Positions 1 to 6,330 of a stretch of DNA of 24,530 nt are shown in pieces. A program made the translations under genes and the position numbers. The notes below the pieces were generated by a model that was not told the DNA's origin, ran no database searches, and saw nothing but the letters and a program-made list of their open reading frames with translations. This DNA comes from a virus: positions 1-24,530 of the IMG/VR virus record IMGVR_UViG_3300009154_000270; one strand, given 5' to 3'. Position 1 is the stretch's first letter. Each line of letters begins with the position of its first letter.

Positions 1-43
1 GTCCTACGCCTAACCCTACGGCAAGTCCTACGCCTAACCCTAC
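1..43 (+). repeat. 24-bp direct repeat encoding SPTPNPTA
   Basis: The 19-base string GTCCTACGCCTAACCCTAC occurs exactly at 1-19 and again at 25-43, a 24-base period that keeps the reading frame. The array probably continues upstream of the window. It is followed by degenerate PT/ST codons up to about base 66. Confidence 0.85.
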
Positions 44-575
44 CCCTACGCCAACGTCAACGTCAAATTTTGGTAGCTCGGGATATCAATGGATGACGAT
101 CAACTCTGTCACATCAAGTGCAGCGTCTGGCGTCGGACAAAATGGCATTACGATTTCAATTGTTCAAACTGGTGGCGGTATGGGTAGTATTAATGGAATG
201 TATGCGGCCGGAGTGTTCCCTGCGGAGTACGGGGTGCCGTCTGGCGGAACTCAAATACAAAACACCCGATCCGGAACGTTCACTGCAACCTTTGGCCAGC
301 CCGTCAGAGACGCTTTGGTTGCGTTTGCCAGTGTCGGGAACCCCAGTGTTTCTGTTCCGGTTCAAGTATCGACACCTTTCACTCCGATTTGGGGTATAGA
401 CACGACATATCAAAATCCAGTAAACGCATCGCAATACTCTCAATTCACGGGACGCGAAGGGTTCAATATCATCAGAATAGATGGAACGTTCACTAGCGTC
501 AGTTTCAACTATGCTGTAAGTGAATTCTACTGCACGGTTTGTTTTGGATTTGTCAATCAAAATGTACCCGTTTAA
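3..575 (+). CDS. Pro/Thr-repeat protein with C-terminal beta-rich module, 3' part (likely adhesin or virion decoration protein)
   Basis: The reading frame is open from the left edge (first full codon at base 3), so the true start lies upstream. The ATG at 93 is internal. The visible 190 residues begin with a Pro/Thr/Ser/Asn linker of about 22 residues containing the repeated octad SPTPNPTA. A Gly/Ser/Thr- and aromatic-rich domain of about 165 residues follows, with alternating hydrophobic pattern and no long helices, as expected for a beta-sandwich. It ends with two nearby cysteines (FYCTVCFGF) and a TAA stop. PT-rich linkers followed by a beta domain are typical of surface-exposed fibres, adhesins or capsid decorations; that role is inferred. 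The next gene downstream is a glycosyltransferase, which could modify the Thr/Ser/Pro linker. I cannot name the family. Confidence 0.7.
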   Translation, partial: PTPNPTASPTPNPTPTPTSTSNFGSSGYQWMTINSVTSSAASGVGQNGITISIVQTGGGMGSINGMYAAGVFPAEYGVPSGGTQIQNTRSGTFTATFGQPVRDALVAFASVGNPSVSVPVQVSTPFTPIWGIDTTYQNPVNASQYSQFTGREGFNIIRIDGTFTSVSFNYAVSEFYCTVCFGFVNQNVPV

Positions 576-577
576 GG

Positions 578-598
578 CTTTCATTGGGTGAATGAAGG
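578..598 (+). terminator. Weak stem-loop after the PT-repeat gene
   Basis: CTTTCATT (578-585) pairs with AATGAAGG (591-598) around a GGGTG loop, with one G-U pair, directly after the TAA at 573-575. No U tract follows, so it is at best a weak terminator or an RNA-stabilising hairpin. A second small TTCTT/AAGAA hairpin lies at about 606-620. Confidence 0.3.
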
Positions 599-634
599 TA
601 AAGTCTTCTTAAAATAAGAAAAAGCGATGAGTTA

Positions 635-642
635 CTATTTTA
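635..642 (+). promoter_or_regulatory. Possible late promoter element CTATTTTA just before the glycosyltransferase start
   Basis: CTATTTTA ends 4 bases before the ATG at 647 and resembles a -10/late-promoter box. The gene has no Shine-Dalgarno at a normal distance. A similar CTATATAG sits 5 bases before the ATG of the gene at 4136. If used as a promoter, the transcript would begin at or next to the ATG. This is inferred from sequence alone. Confidence 0.3.
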
Positions 643-646
643 TGGT

Positions 647-1525
647 ATGCAATACTTCGTGAGCGCGGAAAATTCAAGTTATTTCTATTGGCAGTTGGAA
701 CTGCTTATAGAAAGTTTCTTGATGCATGGATTGGAAAATAATTTGGTCATAGGGATGGCCGAGAATAACGATCAGAAAATAAAAGACTATTCGTCTAACT
801 TGGTGCGCTACGGCAAGAAATTTATACATTCTAACGAGGGCAAGGAACTTGGCTACCTTCCCTTGAACCGAGTGGGTGCCCTCAGGTACGCGCTTGCCTA
901 CGACATAATCAAGACACCATTCGTTCTGATCCATGCAGATATGATCCTAAGAAACCCGATCGTGCTCGGCGAGGAAGACAAGGACTATGGAATCATAGTC
1001 AATAACTACGAGGAAATATCGGCCGCAGAGGAGAAGTTAGTCAAGGATTATATAGATCCGAGCCTTCATCGATTGGCTGAAGAGCGGGGAGTAGGGCTAG
1101 ACGAACTTCCGAAACTGCCCTTTGTGTCGGCGCCGATTATCTTTAACGAGCCCTCAGAATATGTGCTAAGTACCTTTTTCTCTAAGTTGCAGTCGAATTT
1201 AATACAAATCATGAAGTCCAAGGACAAGAGCTTTTCATGCGAGCAAGCGGCGTGGGAACTAACGCTGACCGAGTCGTTCCAGCACTGCGGGATAAAAGGC
1301 AAGTTTTTGGCGGCGTCTCTTCTCCATTCGGACGACAACTTGAATTTAATACACTACAAGAACGGAATACCTCCCGTTTTCAACAAGAAGTTTTATCATT
1401 TCAATAATGGAAGTTTCTACAGCAGCCAAGGGCCCTACGAGACGCTGATGGAGCATAATCCGACCGTGAACACAAACTACCTCCAGCAAGTCATAAGATC
1501 ATACAAGAGAAGATACAACAAGTAA
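647..1525 (+). CDS. Glycosyltransferase, resembling hydroxyproline/serine O-glycosyltransferases (GT-A-like)
   Basis: The protein has 292 residues and no signal peptide or clear membrane segment. It begins with a beta strand, then a YWQ motif (residues 14-16), GYLPLNRVGAL (69-79), and VLIHADMILRNPI (93-105), where the Asp sits where GT-A enzymes bind the metal/sugar nucleotide. These three blocks match, in order and spacing, my recollection of the plant hydroxyproline O-arabinosyltransferase and peptidyl-serine galactosyltransferase group (WQ near the N-terminus; LNRP-like block; EPDHIF-like Asp motif). The expected role is transfer of a sugar to Ser/Thr/Hyp of a protein in the infected cell's cytoplasm. 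The PT-repeat protein directly upstream is the obvious candidate substrate. Starting at 647 keeps the first strand intact, although no ribosome site is seen. Its TAA abuts the stop of the opposing gene. The glycosyltransferase call is moderately sure; acceptor and donor are unknown. Confidence 0.6.
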   Translation: MQYFVSAENSSYFYWQLELLIESFLMHGLENNLVIGMAENNDQKIKDYSSNLVRYGKKFIHSNEGKELGYLPLNRVGALRYALAYDIIKTPFVLIHADMILRNPIVLGEEDKDYGIIVNNYEEISAAEEKLVKDYIDPSLHRLAEERGVGLDELPKLPFVSAPIIFNEPSEYVLSTFFSKLQSNLIQIMKSKDKSFSCEQAAWELTLTESFQHCGIKGKFLAASLLHSDDNLNLIHYKNGIPPVFNKKFYHFNNGSFYSSQGPYETLMEHNPTVNTNYLQQVIRSYKRRYNK

Positions 1526-3025
1526 TTAAGCGGCGCCGTGGTCGTCGAACATCTGACGCAACTTCTTTTTGTTAATATCCTTCACTACAGACCCTCTGAA
1601 ATGGGGCGGAACATCGTGCATGCCCAATGTCTTGATCTCCGGGTGAATTTCGGTCGTGGGATTTCCTTGTTCGTCCCTAGCGTGCCAACTTACTAGTTTC
1701 ATCGGGTCCGGCGTAAAGTCAGCGAATCTCTTGACACTTTGCGCCCAGTTTGGACGTGGAGTTCTGACGGTGTGTTTGTCCACCACGTCAAATAGTTCCA
1801 CCCATTTTTTAATCTGATCCTTGGTGATTCCCAAGATCTTTTTCTTGCTCAGAAGATCATCCAGTTGATCTTTGTCGAATTCCTTGAGTCGGAGGAGATA
1901 TACGACTATGTCTCTTTCTTGATTTGACCATCCGGTAGGAGCCTCTCTATCGCCAACCTTTCTATTTCTTCCGAGGGCTCGCTCCACGCTTTCTATCGAA
2001 TTGTCTTTTAGTATCCATGCAAGGGCGAGGTACTTGTCTTTTTTGTCCGCCAGTTGAGGAGGAACTTCTACGTTAAGGTGGACCCCTGGGAGGACTTTCT
2101 TCAAGAGGCCGAGTCTAGAATACATGACTATGTATTTCTTGGGGTCTATTGACGGATCTTCAAGGCCCTTGAGGAATTCCTCTCGGACTCTCTCTAAAGC
2201 CACGCCCTCTAAGTCCGAGAACTTAGATATAGCGTCCTTCAGCGGTTGCTCCATGGGCTGCTTTCCGTACTTGGCTTGCATCCTTATCGCCCTCATGACT
2301 CTGAGTTTGTCCTCGTCAAATCGAGCCTCGGCTTTGCCGACCGCCTTTATTTTTCCCGAATGAAGGTCATGGTATCCGGATTTGGTTGGGTCATAAAGCT
2401 TGCCGTTTTCTCCATCGGCCTTGTTGAGTTCTATGTACATGGCGTTGATGGTAAAATCCCTTCTTTCGGCGTCTTCGTGGGGGTTATCTACGAAGTCCAC
2501 TTCAGACTGGCCGTTGACGGTCTTCGCGTCCTTTCTGAACGTCGCAACGTCAAATTCCTCTCCGTTTACAACGGCACCGACGACAAACGGCTTGTCGGCA
2601 GAATCTCTGCCTTTCAAGTAGTACTTCTTGTTGTCATCGTCCCCTGCGATCTTAGGCTTGAAAGGAAGATCCCATTTTGGATCTTCCTTCGTCATGGAGA
2701 AACCCGCGTTGTGGAGGATCACGGCGATCTGTTCGGGCGTGGCATTTGTTGCAAGATCAAGATCTTTGGACTTCTTTCCGAGCAAAAAGTCGCGTACTGG
2801 ACCTCCGACCAAGAACAAAGATTTCTTGGGCATGGTCACTTTAGATGAAATGTCATTAGTAAGGGATATTGATCCACTGTCGATAAACGCTTGTACAATT
2901 GGACGCAAGTTTGAAGGAGGAATGAATCCTTTCTCTAATTTTATGTATTCCTTACGCCATTCCTTCTTTTCTGTTTCCTCGGATATGACGTCTCTATTTG
3001 CTATAAATTCTTTAAATGATTTCAT
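1526..3025 (-). CDS. cca: Class II CCA-adding enzyme / poly(A) polymerase family nucleotidyltransferase with T4-like capsid-targeting N-terminus
   Basis: The protein has 499 residues. Visible family motifs are GGPVRD (74-79); the catalytic carboxylates in DLD (88-90); EEFDVATFRKD (156-166); RRDFTINAM (188-196); the RFDEDKLRVMRAIRM block (235-249); and an ERVREEFLKGL helix typical of class II enzymes. The family adds CCA (or A residues) to tRNA 3' ends; sequence alone does not separate CCA-adding enzymes from poly(A) polymerases. The first 16 residues, MKSFKEFIANRDVISE, are not part of the enzyme fold. They resemble the capsid-targeting peptide of T4 internal proteins (IPIII begins MKTYQEFIAE), with ISE at 14-16 fitting the prohead protease I/L-x-E site. 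About 120 residues beyond the usual helical domain at the C-terminus are unassigned. A good ribosome site (AAGGAA) lies in the 15-base gap after the upstream gene. It is the last gene of a three-gene minus-strand cluster. Confidence 0.88.
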   Translation of the reverse strand: MKSFKEFIANRDVISEETEKKEWRKEYIKLEKGFIPPSNLRPIVQAFIDSGSISLTNDISSKVTMPKKSLFLVGGPVRDFLLGKKSKDLDLATNATPEQIAVILHNAGFSMTKEDPKWDLPFKPKIAGDDDNKKYYLKGRDSADKPFVVGAVVNGEEFDVATFRKDAKTVNGQSEVDFVDNPHEDAERRDFTINAMYIELNKADGENGKLYDPTKSGYHDLHSGKIKAVGKAEARFDEDKLRVMRAIRMQAKYGKQPMEQPLKDAISKFSDLEGVALERVREEFLKGLEDPSIDPKKYIVMYSRLGLLKKVLPGVHLNVEVPPQLADKKDKYLALAWILKDNSIESVERALGRNRKVGDREAPTGWSNQERDIVVYLLRLKEFDKDQLDDLLSKKKILGITKDQIKKWVELFDVVDKHTVRTPRPNWAQSVKRFADFTPDPMKLVSWHARDEQGNPTTEIHPEIKTLGMHDVPPHFRGSVVKDINKKKLRQMFDDHGAA

Positions 3026-3040
3026 GGTTTTTCCTTCGCT

Positions 3041-3748
3041 TCAATTTTGTTCGTAATTTTGCTTCTTGATTCCTTCTGGCACATTGTCCCTTTTCTTGAA
3101 AGAGAATACACAAGTCAGAACGTTATCTTTATCGACATGCTCCACTTCCGTGTGGGCGTTTACGAAGTCGTACTTCTTGAGTATCTCGGGGTCCACATCA
3201 TTCATCTTTTGAACCGTCATGATGTGGATCAAGGTCTTCGTGAAAGATATTGCAAAGTTTAGTTCTTGCTGGTTCCCAGAGGCGGGAGGGATGAATTTTT
3301 CATCTCCCTCTCTAAATGATTCACCAACCTTTCTTACTCTTGAATCAGTTTCCGGGTCATGTGTCAAGTTATTGACAGCATTCCACGAAGCGGAAGTAAT
3401 CATGTATAGAGGAGTGCCGTCCCTGCGTCTACCCGAAGGACTATCATCCGTGGGCAAAGCCGGCAACTGTAGCGGCAAGGAAACACCGTCAGAAACCTTC
3501 TTATTTGGCAGCGTAGGAATATCAGCTGTTTGTGGAGTTGCTCTTGTAACTCCACCGGAACGTTCGTAGGCTCTACGAGCACCAAGGCCTATGCCGCCTG
3601 CCAAACCGCCTGCCACCATTTGGACAGCGCCCGGCGTTCTGTCGCCTCCGAATGGAATCCCATAGGCAGTTGCTTTATCTGAGACGGTGTCCGAAGAAAG
3701 TTTTGTTCTCTTTGCGATTTCAGATAAGAGCCATTCTTTAAAGTTCAT
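3041..3748 (-). CDS. Unknown protein with tagged N-terminus (possible internal virion protein)
   Basis: The open frame extends to 3802, but I start it at the ATG at 3748. That ATG overlaps the stop of the upstream gene as ATGA, the usual sign of translational coupling, and gives the N-terminus MNFKEWLLSE, matching the tag on neighbouring genes. The 235-residue product has LSE at 8-10, a possible prohead-protease site. A Gly/Ala-rich hydrophobic stretch near residues 40-58 (VAGGLAGGIGLGA) could insert in or touch a membrane. A Pro-rich linker follows, then a C-terminal half that looks like a mixed alpha/beta domain and is also charged. No enzyme motif is recognised. It lies between the coiled-coil membrane protein and the CCA enzyme gene. 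Confidence 0.7.
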   Translation of the reverse strand: MNFKEWLLSEIAKRTKLSSDTVSDKATAYGIPFGGDRTPGAVQMVAGGLAGGIGLGARRAYERSGGVTRATPQTADIPTLPNKKVSDGVSLPLQLPALPTDDSPSGRRRDGTPLYMITSASWNAVNNLTHDPETDSRVRKVGESFREGDEKFIPPASGNQQELNFAISFTKTLIHIMTVQKMNDVDPEILKKYDFVNAHTEVEHVDKDNVLTCVFSFKKRDNVPEGIKKQNYEQN

Positions 3749-4092
3749 AAGGGGCCTTGTAATCCTAGTTTTGTTAGCAGCCATGCAGCCATCGAAACCC
3801 ACAACAACTGTACGAAAAAGTTAAGAGCCATGTTCCAACTCTGCTTTCTCTTGTCGTGATCCGACTCGAAAGATCGGACTTTACTATCTATCTCATAAAG
3901 ATGCTTTTTTACGACCTCAATGTCTTCCGATTCCAAAGTTCTCACCCTAGCCTCCAGATCGTGCTTTGATCGCATTAATTCGTCAATCTCCTTCTCAATT
4001 TCAGAGATTTTTTTTGTGATTGACCTTGCCTTCTCCATTGCTTTGTCAATTGACTCTTTAAGCGAGGAGTAATCTGGATAATCTTCGTCCAT
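3745..4092 (-). CDS. Coiled-coil protein with C-terminal membrane anchor (XhlA/holin-like topology)
   Basis: The ATG at 4092 is preferred over the TTG at 4107 because AAAGG (4096-4100) lies at the right distance before it. The 115-residue product has a charged heptad-like helix from about residue 10 to 83. A single hydrophobic segment at about 88-109 (LNFFVQLLWVSMAAWLLTKLG) is followed by a short tail. A cytoplasmic coiled coil with one C-terminal membrane helix is the topology of XhlA-type haemolysin/holin accessory proteins, so a role in lysis or membrane docking is plausible but not proven. It is first in the minus-strand cluster, and its stop overlaps the next start by 4 bases. It lacks the N-terminal tag seen on its neighbours. 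Confidence 0.7.
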   Translation of the reverse strand: MDEDYPDYSSLKESIDKAMEKARSITKKISEIEKEIDELMRSKHDLEARVRTLESEDIEVVKKHLYEIDSKVRSFESDHDKRKQSWNMALNFFVQLLWVSMAAWLLTKLGLQGPL

Positions 4093-4100
4093 AAGTGCCT

Positions 4101-4130
4101 TTGACAATTGTAATAAGTCATTCTATATAG
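4101..4130 (+). promoter_or_regulatory. Divergent promoter region between minus-strand and plus-strand genes
   Basis: In the 43-base gap (4093-4135) a perfect TTGACA (4101-4106) is followed after 17 bases by TATATA (4124-4129), within the palindrome CTATATAG (4123-4130). The palindrome could act in either direction. Rightward initiation would begin around base 4136, at the ATG itself. Leftward initiation from CTATATAG would give the minus-strand gene a leader carrying its AAAGG site. The 8-base palindrome ACAATTGT (4104-4111) overlaps the -35 box and could be an operator half. Confidence 0.45.
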
Positions 4131-4135
4131 TTGGT

Positions 4136-4585
4136 ATGGATAAAGAACTAGAGTTGGGAGGGGAGGTCATCGGGTCGGATGAGGTCACAGCCGCGAGGCC
4201 TCAAGCACAAGAATTGTCTATCATTAGCGACGAGTCCCTTTTGGGTGTTTATGGCGAAATAATGGACAATTTGCGTGATGATAGAAATCAAGTTTCGGGC
4301 CTTGTCGACACTTTTTCTAACATGGTCCTTAATGACGGCGACTCGTCTACTGCTAGCAAGGAGGCGCTTGTCAATCTTCTCAAGACGAAGATAGAGACAA
4401 GCGACAGGATGGCGAAGATAGCCGACTTAATGACGAGGGTCAAGTTGAAGCAGCCCGACACCTTTCAGCCATGGATGGGGAAGGGTAAGGAAAAAGGCGG
4501 GAACACAATCAATATATACGACTCCAGCGGGATCAACAGAAAGTCACTAATGGAAAAGATTCAGAGGGAGAAGAAAGAAACATGA
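4136..4585 (+). CDS. Small helical acidic protein, possible terminase small subunit (gp16-like)
   Basis: The product has 149 residues. After a disordered acidic N-terminus (1-30) there is a helical core (33-105) with the pattern ALVNLLKTKIETSDRMAKIADL. A Lys/Gly-rich linker is followed by a short strand NTINIYDSS (123-131) and a terminal Lys/Glu-rich helix. This order (helical core, then a short Asn-rich strand, then a C-terminal helix) recalls the small terminase gp16 of T4-like phages, which regulates DNA packaging, but no diagnostic motif is present and no large terminase is in view. The ATG has no Shine-Dalgarno and lies right after the CTATATAG box. The stop overlaps the next start as ATGA. 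Treat it as a conserved unknown with gp16 as the leading guess. Confidence 0.6.
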   Translation: MDKELELGGEVIGSDEVTAARPQAQELSIISDESLLGVYGEIMDNLRDDRNQVSGLVDTFSNMVLNDGDSSTASKEALVNLLKTKIETSDRMAKIADLMTRVKLKQPDTFQPWMGKGKEKGGNTINIYDSSGINRKSLMEKIQREKKET

Positions 4586-5838
4586 ACCACAATCTTGAAT
4601 TTTGGCTAGAGGCTGAGAGTCCGGAACAAGTAGATCCGGTGGCAGCCGCCCCGGAAGCGGGCCCGGAAATGGACGGTGGACAGATGGAGCCAGAACAAGT
4701 TCCGGCCGACGATGTTCCGACCCAAGACGACGTTTCGCAAGATCCCGAGACTCCGGATATGCCCGAGGAGTCCGATAGCAACTTGGATTTTGAGGTGTGG
4801 AAGTCAAATTATTTCAAGGAAAGTGTCAAGGGCGATGCAGCCAAGTTGATGGAAATGCTATCTCCAATGAGGGAACGGGACGAGATGGTGCCTTACCAGA
4901 GGAAGTTCGTGGAAGATAATTGGAATGTGCAACTATTGAGAGCCAACGCTAATGTCGCAAGCGCCTCAAAGAACATAAGAAAGAGCATCAAAGATCAACT
5001 TGACAAAAACAATCCCGCAACGAGCGTTGTCAACCATATCTTTCAAGGGTTGGAGCCGGTTCCAGGACTGAACGAGGCTTTTATAAGAATGATGGGATAC
5101 AGCGGGAACAAGGGCGAGATACATAGAAAGTTTCTAGCGGCGCTAACCGGTTCGGTCCAAGTAAGTAGCAGCCCCGATAAGGAAAATATCATATTCAATG
5201 ATAAGGAATACTCGATCAAGATGTCCACAAGGCTCAACTCGGAATGGGGAGAGGTCGCCCTTGGGAGTTGGAGTTTGAGAGAGGATGATCCCGAGAGATA
5301 TCTGTCAGAGCCCGAACTCAAGAGACTTGCCGAGGGGAGCCCCGAAGAGCGCGACGTGCTGAGGAGAAGGATTGTTGTTGAATCAATCGCGAAACAGTTC
5401 GACGAGCAAGCGTTCATAATAAATGTAGTAGACGACAGCGGAACGATCTACTACCTCGGATGGGACATGTCCAACGCCCTCAGAGGTGCCTACACAGAAG
5501 GCAAAGTGCTCGTCAAAACCGTTAAGTCCGAGAACTCGGAGGCGATGATAACCGACGACGGCCAAATAGTGCCGATGATAGACCTAAAGATCTACTTCGT
5601 GAAGGAGACGGGCGGTCAAGATGAGTACGGCAATCCAGAACTTGACGAGATAGAGTTCATGGAGAAAAGGAACGGAATGCTATTCCTCACGGCCGGGTTG
5701 GCGACCATCAAGGAAGCGGCGGAGGCGATGCAAGGAACAGAATTCAAAGAGTTCGCTTATCCCGGCAACCCGAGCGACTTGAAGGTGCTCAAAAGGTGCG
5801 TATACAGCGTCCACGATCTACTCATGAGGCAGTGCTGA
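4582..5838 (+). CDS. Unknown virion-type protein with acidic Pro-rich N-terminal linker
   Basis: The product has 418 residues. It begins MNHNLEFWLEAE, similar to the short tags on neighbouring genes but without an obvious I/L-x-E site. An unstructured Glu/Asp/Pro-rich stretch of about 55 residues follows, then a soluble alpha/beta body (about 70-418) ending in Cys. No catalytic motif is recognised. The start overlaps the previous stop (ATGA) and the next gene begins one base after its stop, so it is translated as part of the plus-strand operon leading to the tape measure. By position and composition it is probably a structural or internal head protein. Confidence 0.65.
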   Translation: MNHNLEFWLEAESPEQVDPVAAAPEAGPEMDGGQMEPEQVPADDVPTQDDVSQDPETPDMPEESDSNLDFEVWKSNYFKESVKGDAAKLMEMLSPMRERDEMVPYQRKFVEDNWNVQLLRANANVASASKNIRKSIKDQLDKNNPATSVVNHIFQGLEPVPGLNEAFIRMMGYSGNKGEIHRKFLAALTGSVQVSSSPDKENIIFNDKEYSIKMSTRLNSEWGEVALGSWSLREDDPERYLSEPELKRLAEGSPEERDVLRRRIVVESIAKQFDEQAFIINVVDDSGTIYYLGWDMSNALRGAYTEGKVLVKTVKSENSEAMITDDGQIVPMIDLKIYFVKETGGQDEYGNPELDEIEFMEKRNGMLFLTAGLATIKEAAEAMQGTEFKEFAYPGNPSDLKVLKRCVYSVHDLLMRQC

Positions 5839-5839
5839 A

Positions 5840-6328
5840 ATGAAATTTGAAGAATATCTCGCAAAAAATCACCCCGAAATGCTAGACGAGGTCAAGATTC
5901 CCAAGTCATTGCAGAGAGCAATGATGCCTGTGGTGGCGGCGGCGGGACTATTGGGGAGGCCGTCAGAGGTCGGGGCTGCAACGCCTCAAGCCCCGGCTAT
6001 GGATGCCCAAGGCGAGTTCAGCGAAATCCCCTTTGACAGCCGAATAGGTCCGCGCCCCGACCATCACATTTCCGACTATGACTTGTACTACTATCAATTG
6101 AAGAAGGTGAGCGAATTCTTGAAGGATAGACAGATAGCATTCAATATGGGCAAACAGATAACCCCTCCGATGTGGTACGTGAAAATGGGCGATCATTACA
6201 AGTGGAAACGCCCGAATCCACCAAAGTTCTCGGAAAGAGAACAAGCCTACGCAAAGTACATGAACGACAAGAAAAACAGCGAAGATCAAAAACAGATGAT
6301 GACCAGCCTTTACAACAGCACAAGGTGA
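5840..6328 (+). CDS. Unknown small protein with capsid-targeting-like N-terminus
   Basis: The product has 162 residues. MKFEEYLAKNHPEMLDE matches the tag seen on neighbours, and LDE at 15-17 fits the prohead-protease I/L-x-E rule. A short hydrophobic stretch (about 29-38, MPVVAAAGLL) and an Ala/Pro linker follow. The C-terminal half is Tyr-, Lys- and Pro-rich (YDLYYYQL, then PPMWYVKMGDHYKWKRP), suggesting a basic, possibly nucleic-acid-binding or structural domain. The start is one base after the preceding stop. No family is recognised; it is likely an internal or minor virion protein. Confidence 0.65.
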   Translation: MKFEEYLAKNHPEMLDEVKIPKSLQRAMMPVVAAAGLLGRPSEVGAATPQAPAMDAQGEFSEIPFDSRIGPRPDHHISDYDLYYYQLKKVSEFLKDRQIAFNMGKQITPPMWYVKMGDHYKWKRPNPPKFSEREQAYAKYMNDKKNSEDQKQMMTSLYNSTR

Positions 6329-6330
6329 AA

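Noticed and set aside
1-66. CRISPR-like or regulatory direct repeats
   Set aside because: The repeats are only two copies, keep the coding frame and encode a PT-rich linker.
2246-2848. Plus-strand 200-codon frame opposite the CCA enzyme gene
   Set aside because: The minus strand carries all the nucleotidyltransferase motifs; this frame is a shadow.
3749-3802. 18-residue extension of the 3041-3748 gene
   Set aside because: The ATGA overlap at 3745-3748 and the neighbour-like tag point to the internal ATG as the real start.
6172-6330. N-terminal extension of the gene at 6331
   Set aside because: It overlaps the preceding gene in another frame, has highly charged non-family sequence, and the ATG at 6331 has a good ribosome site.
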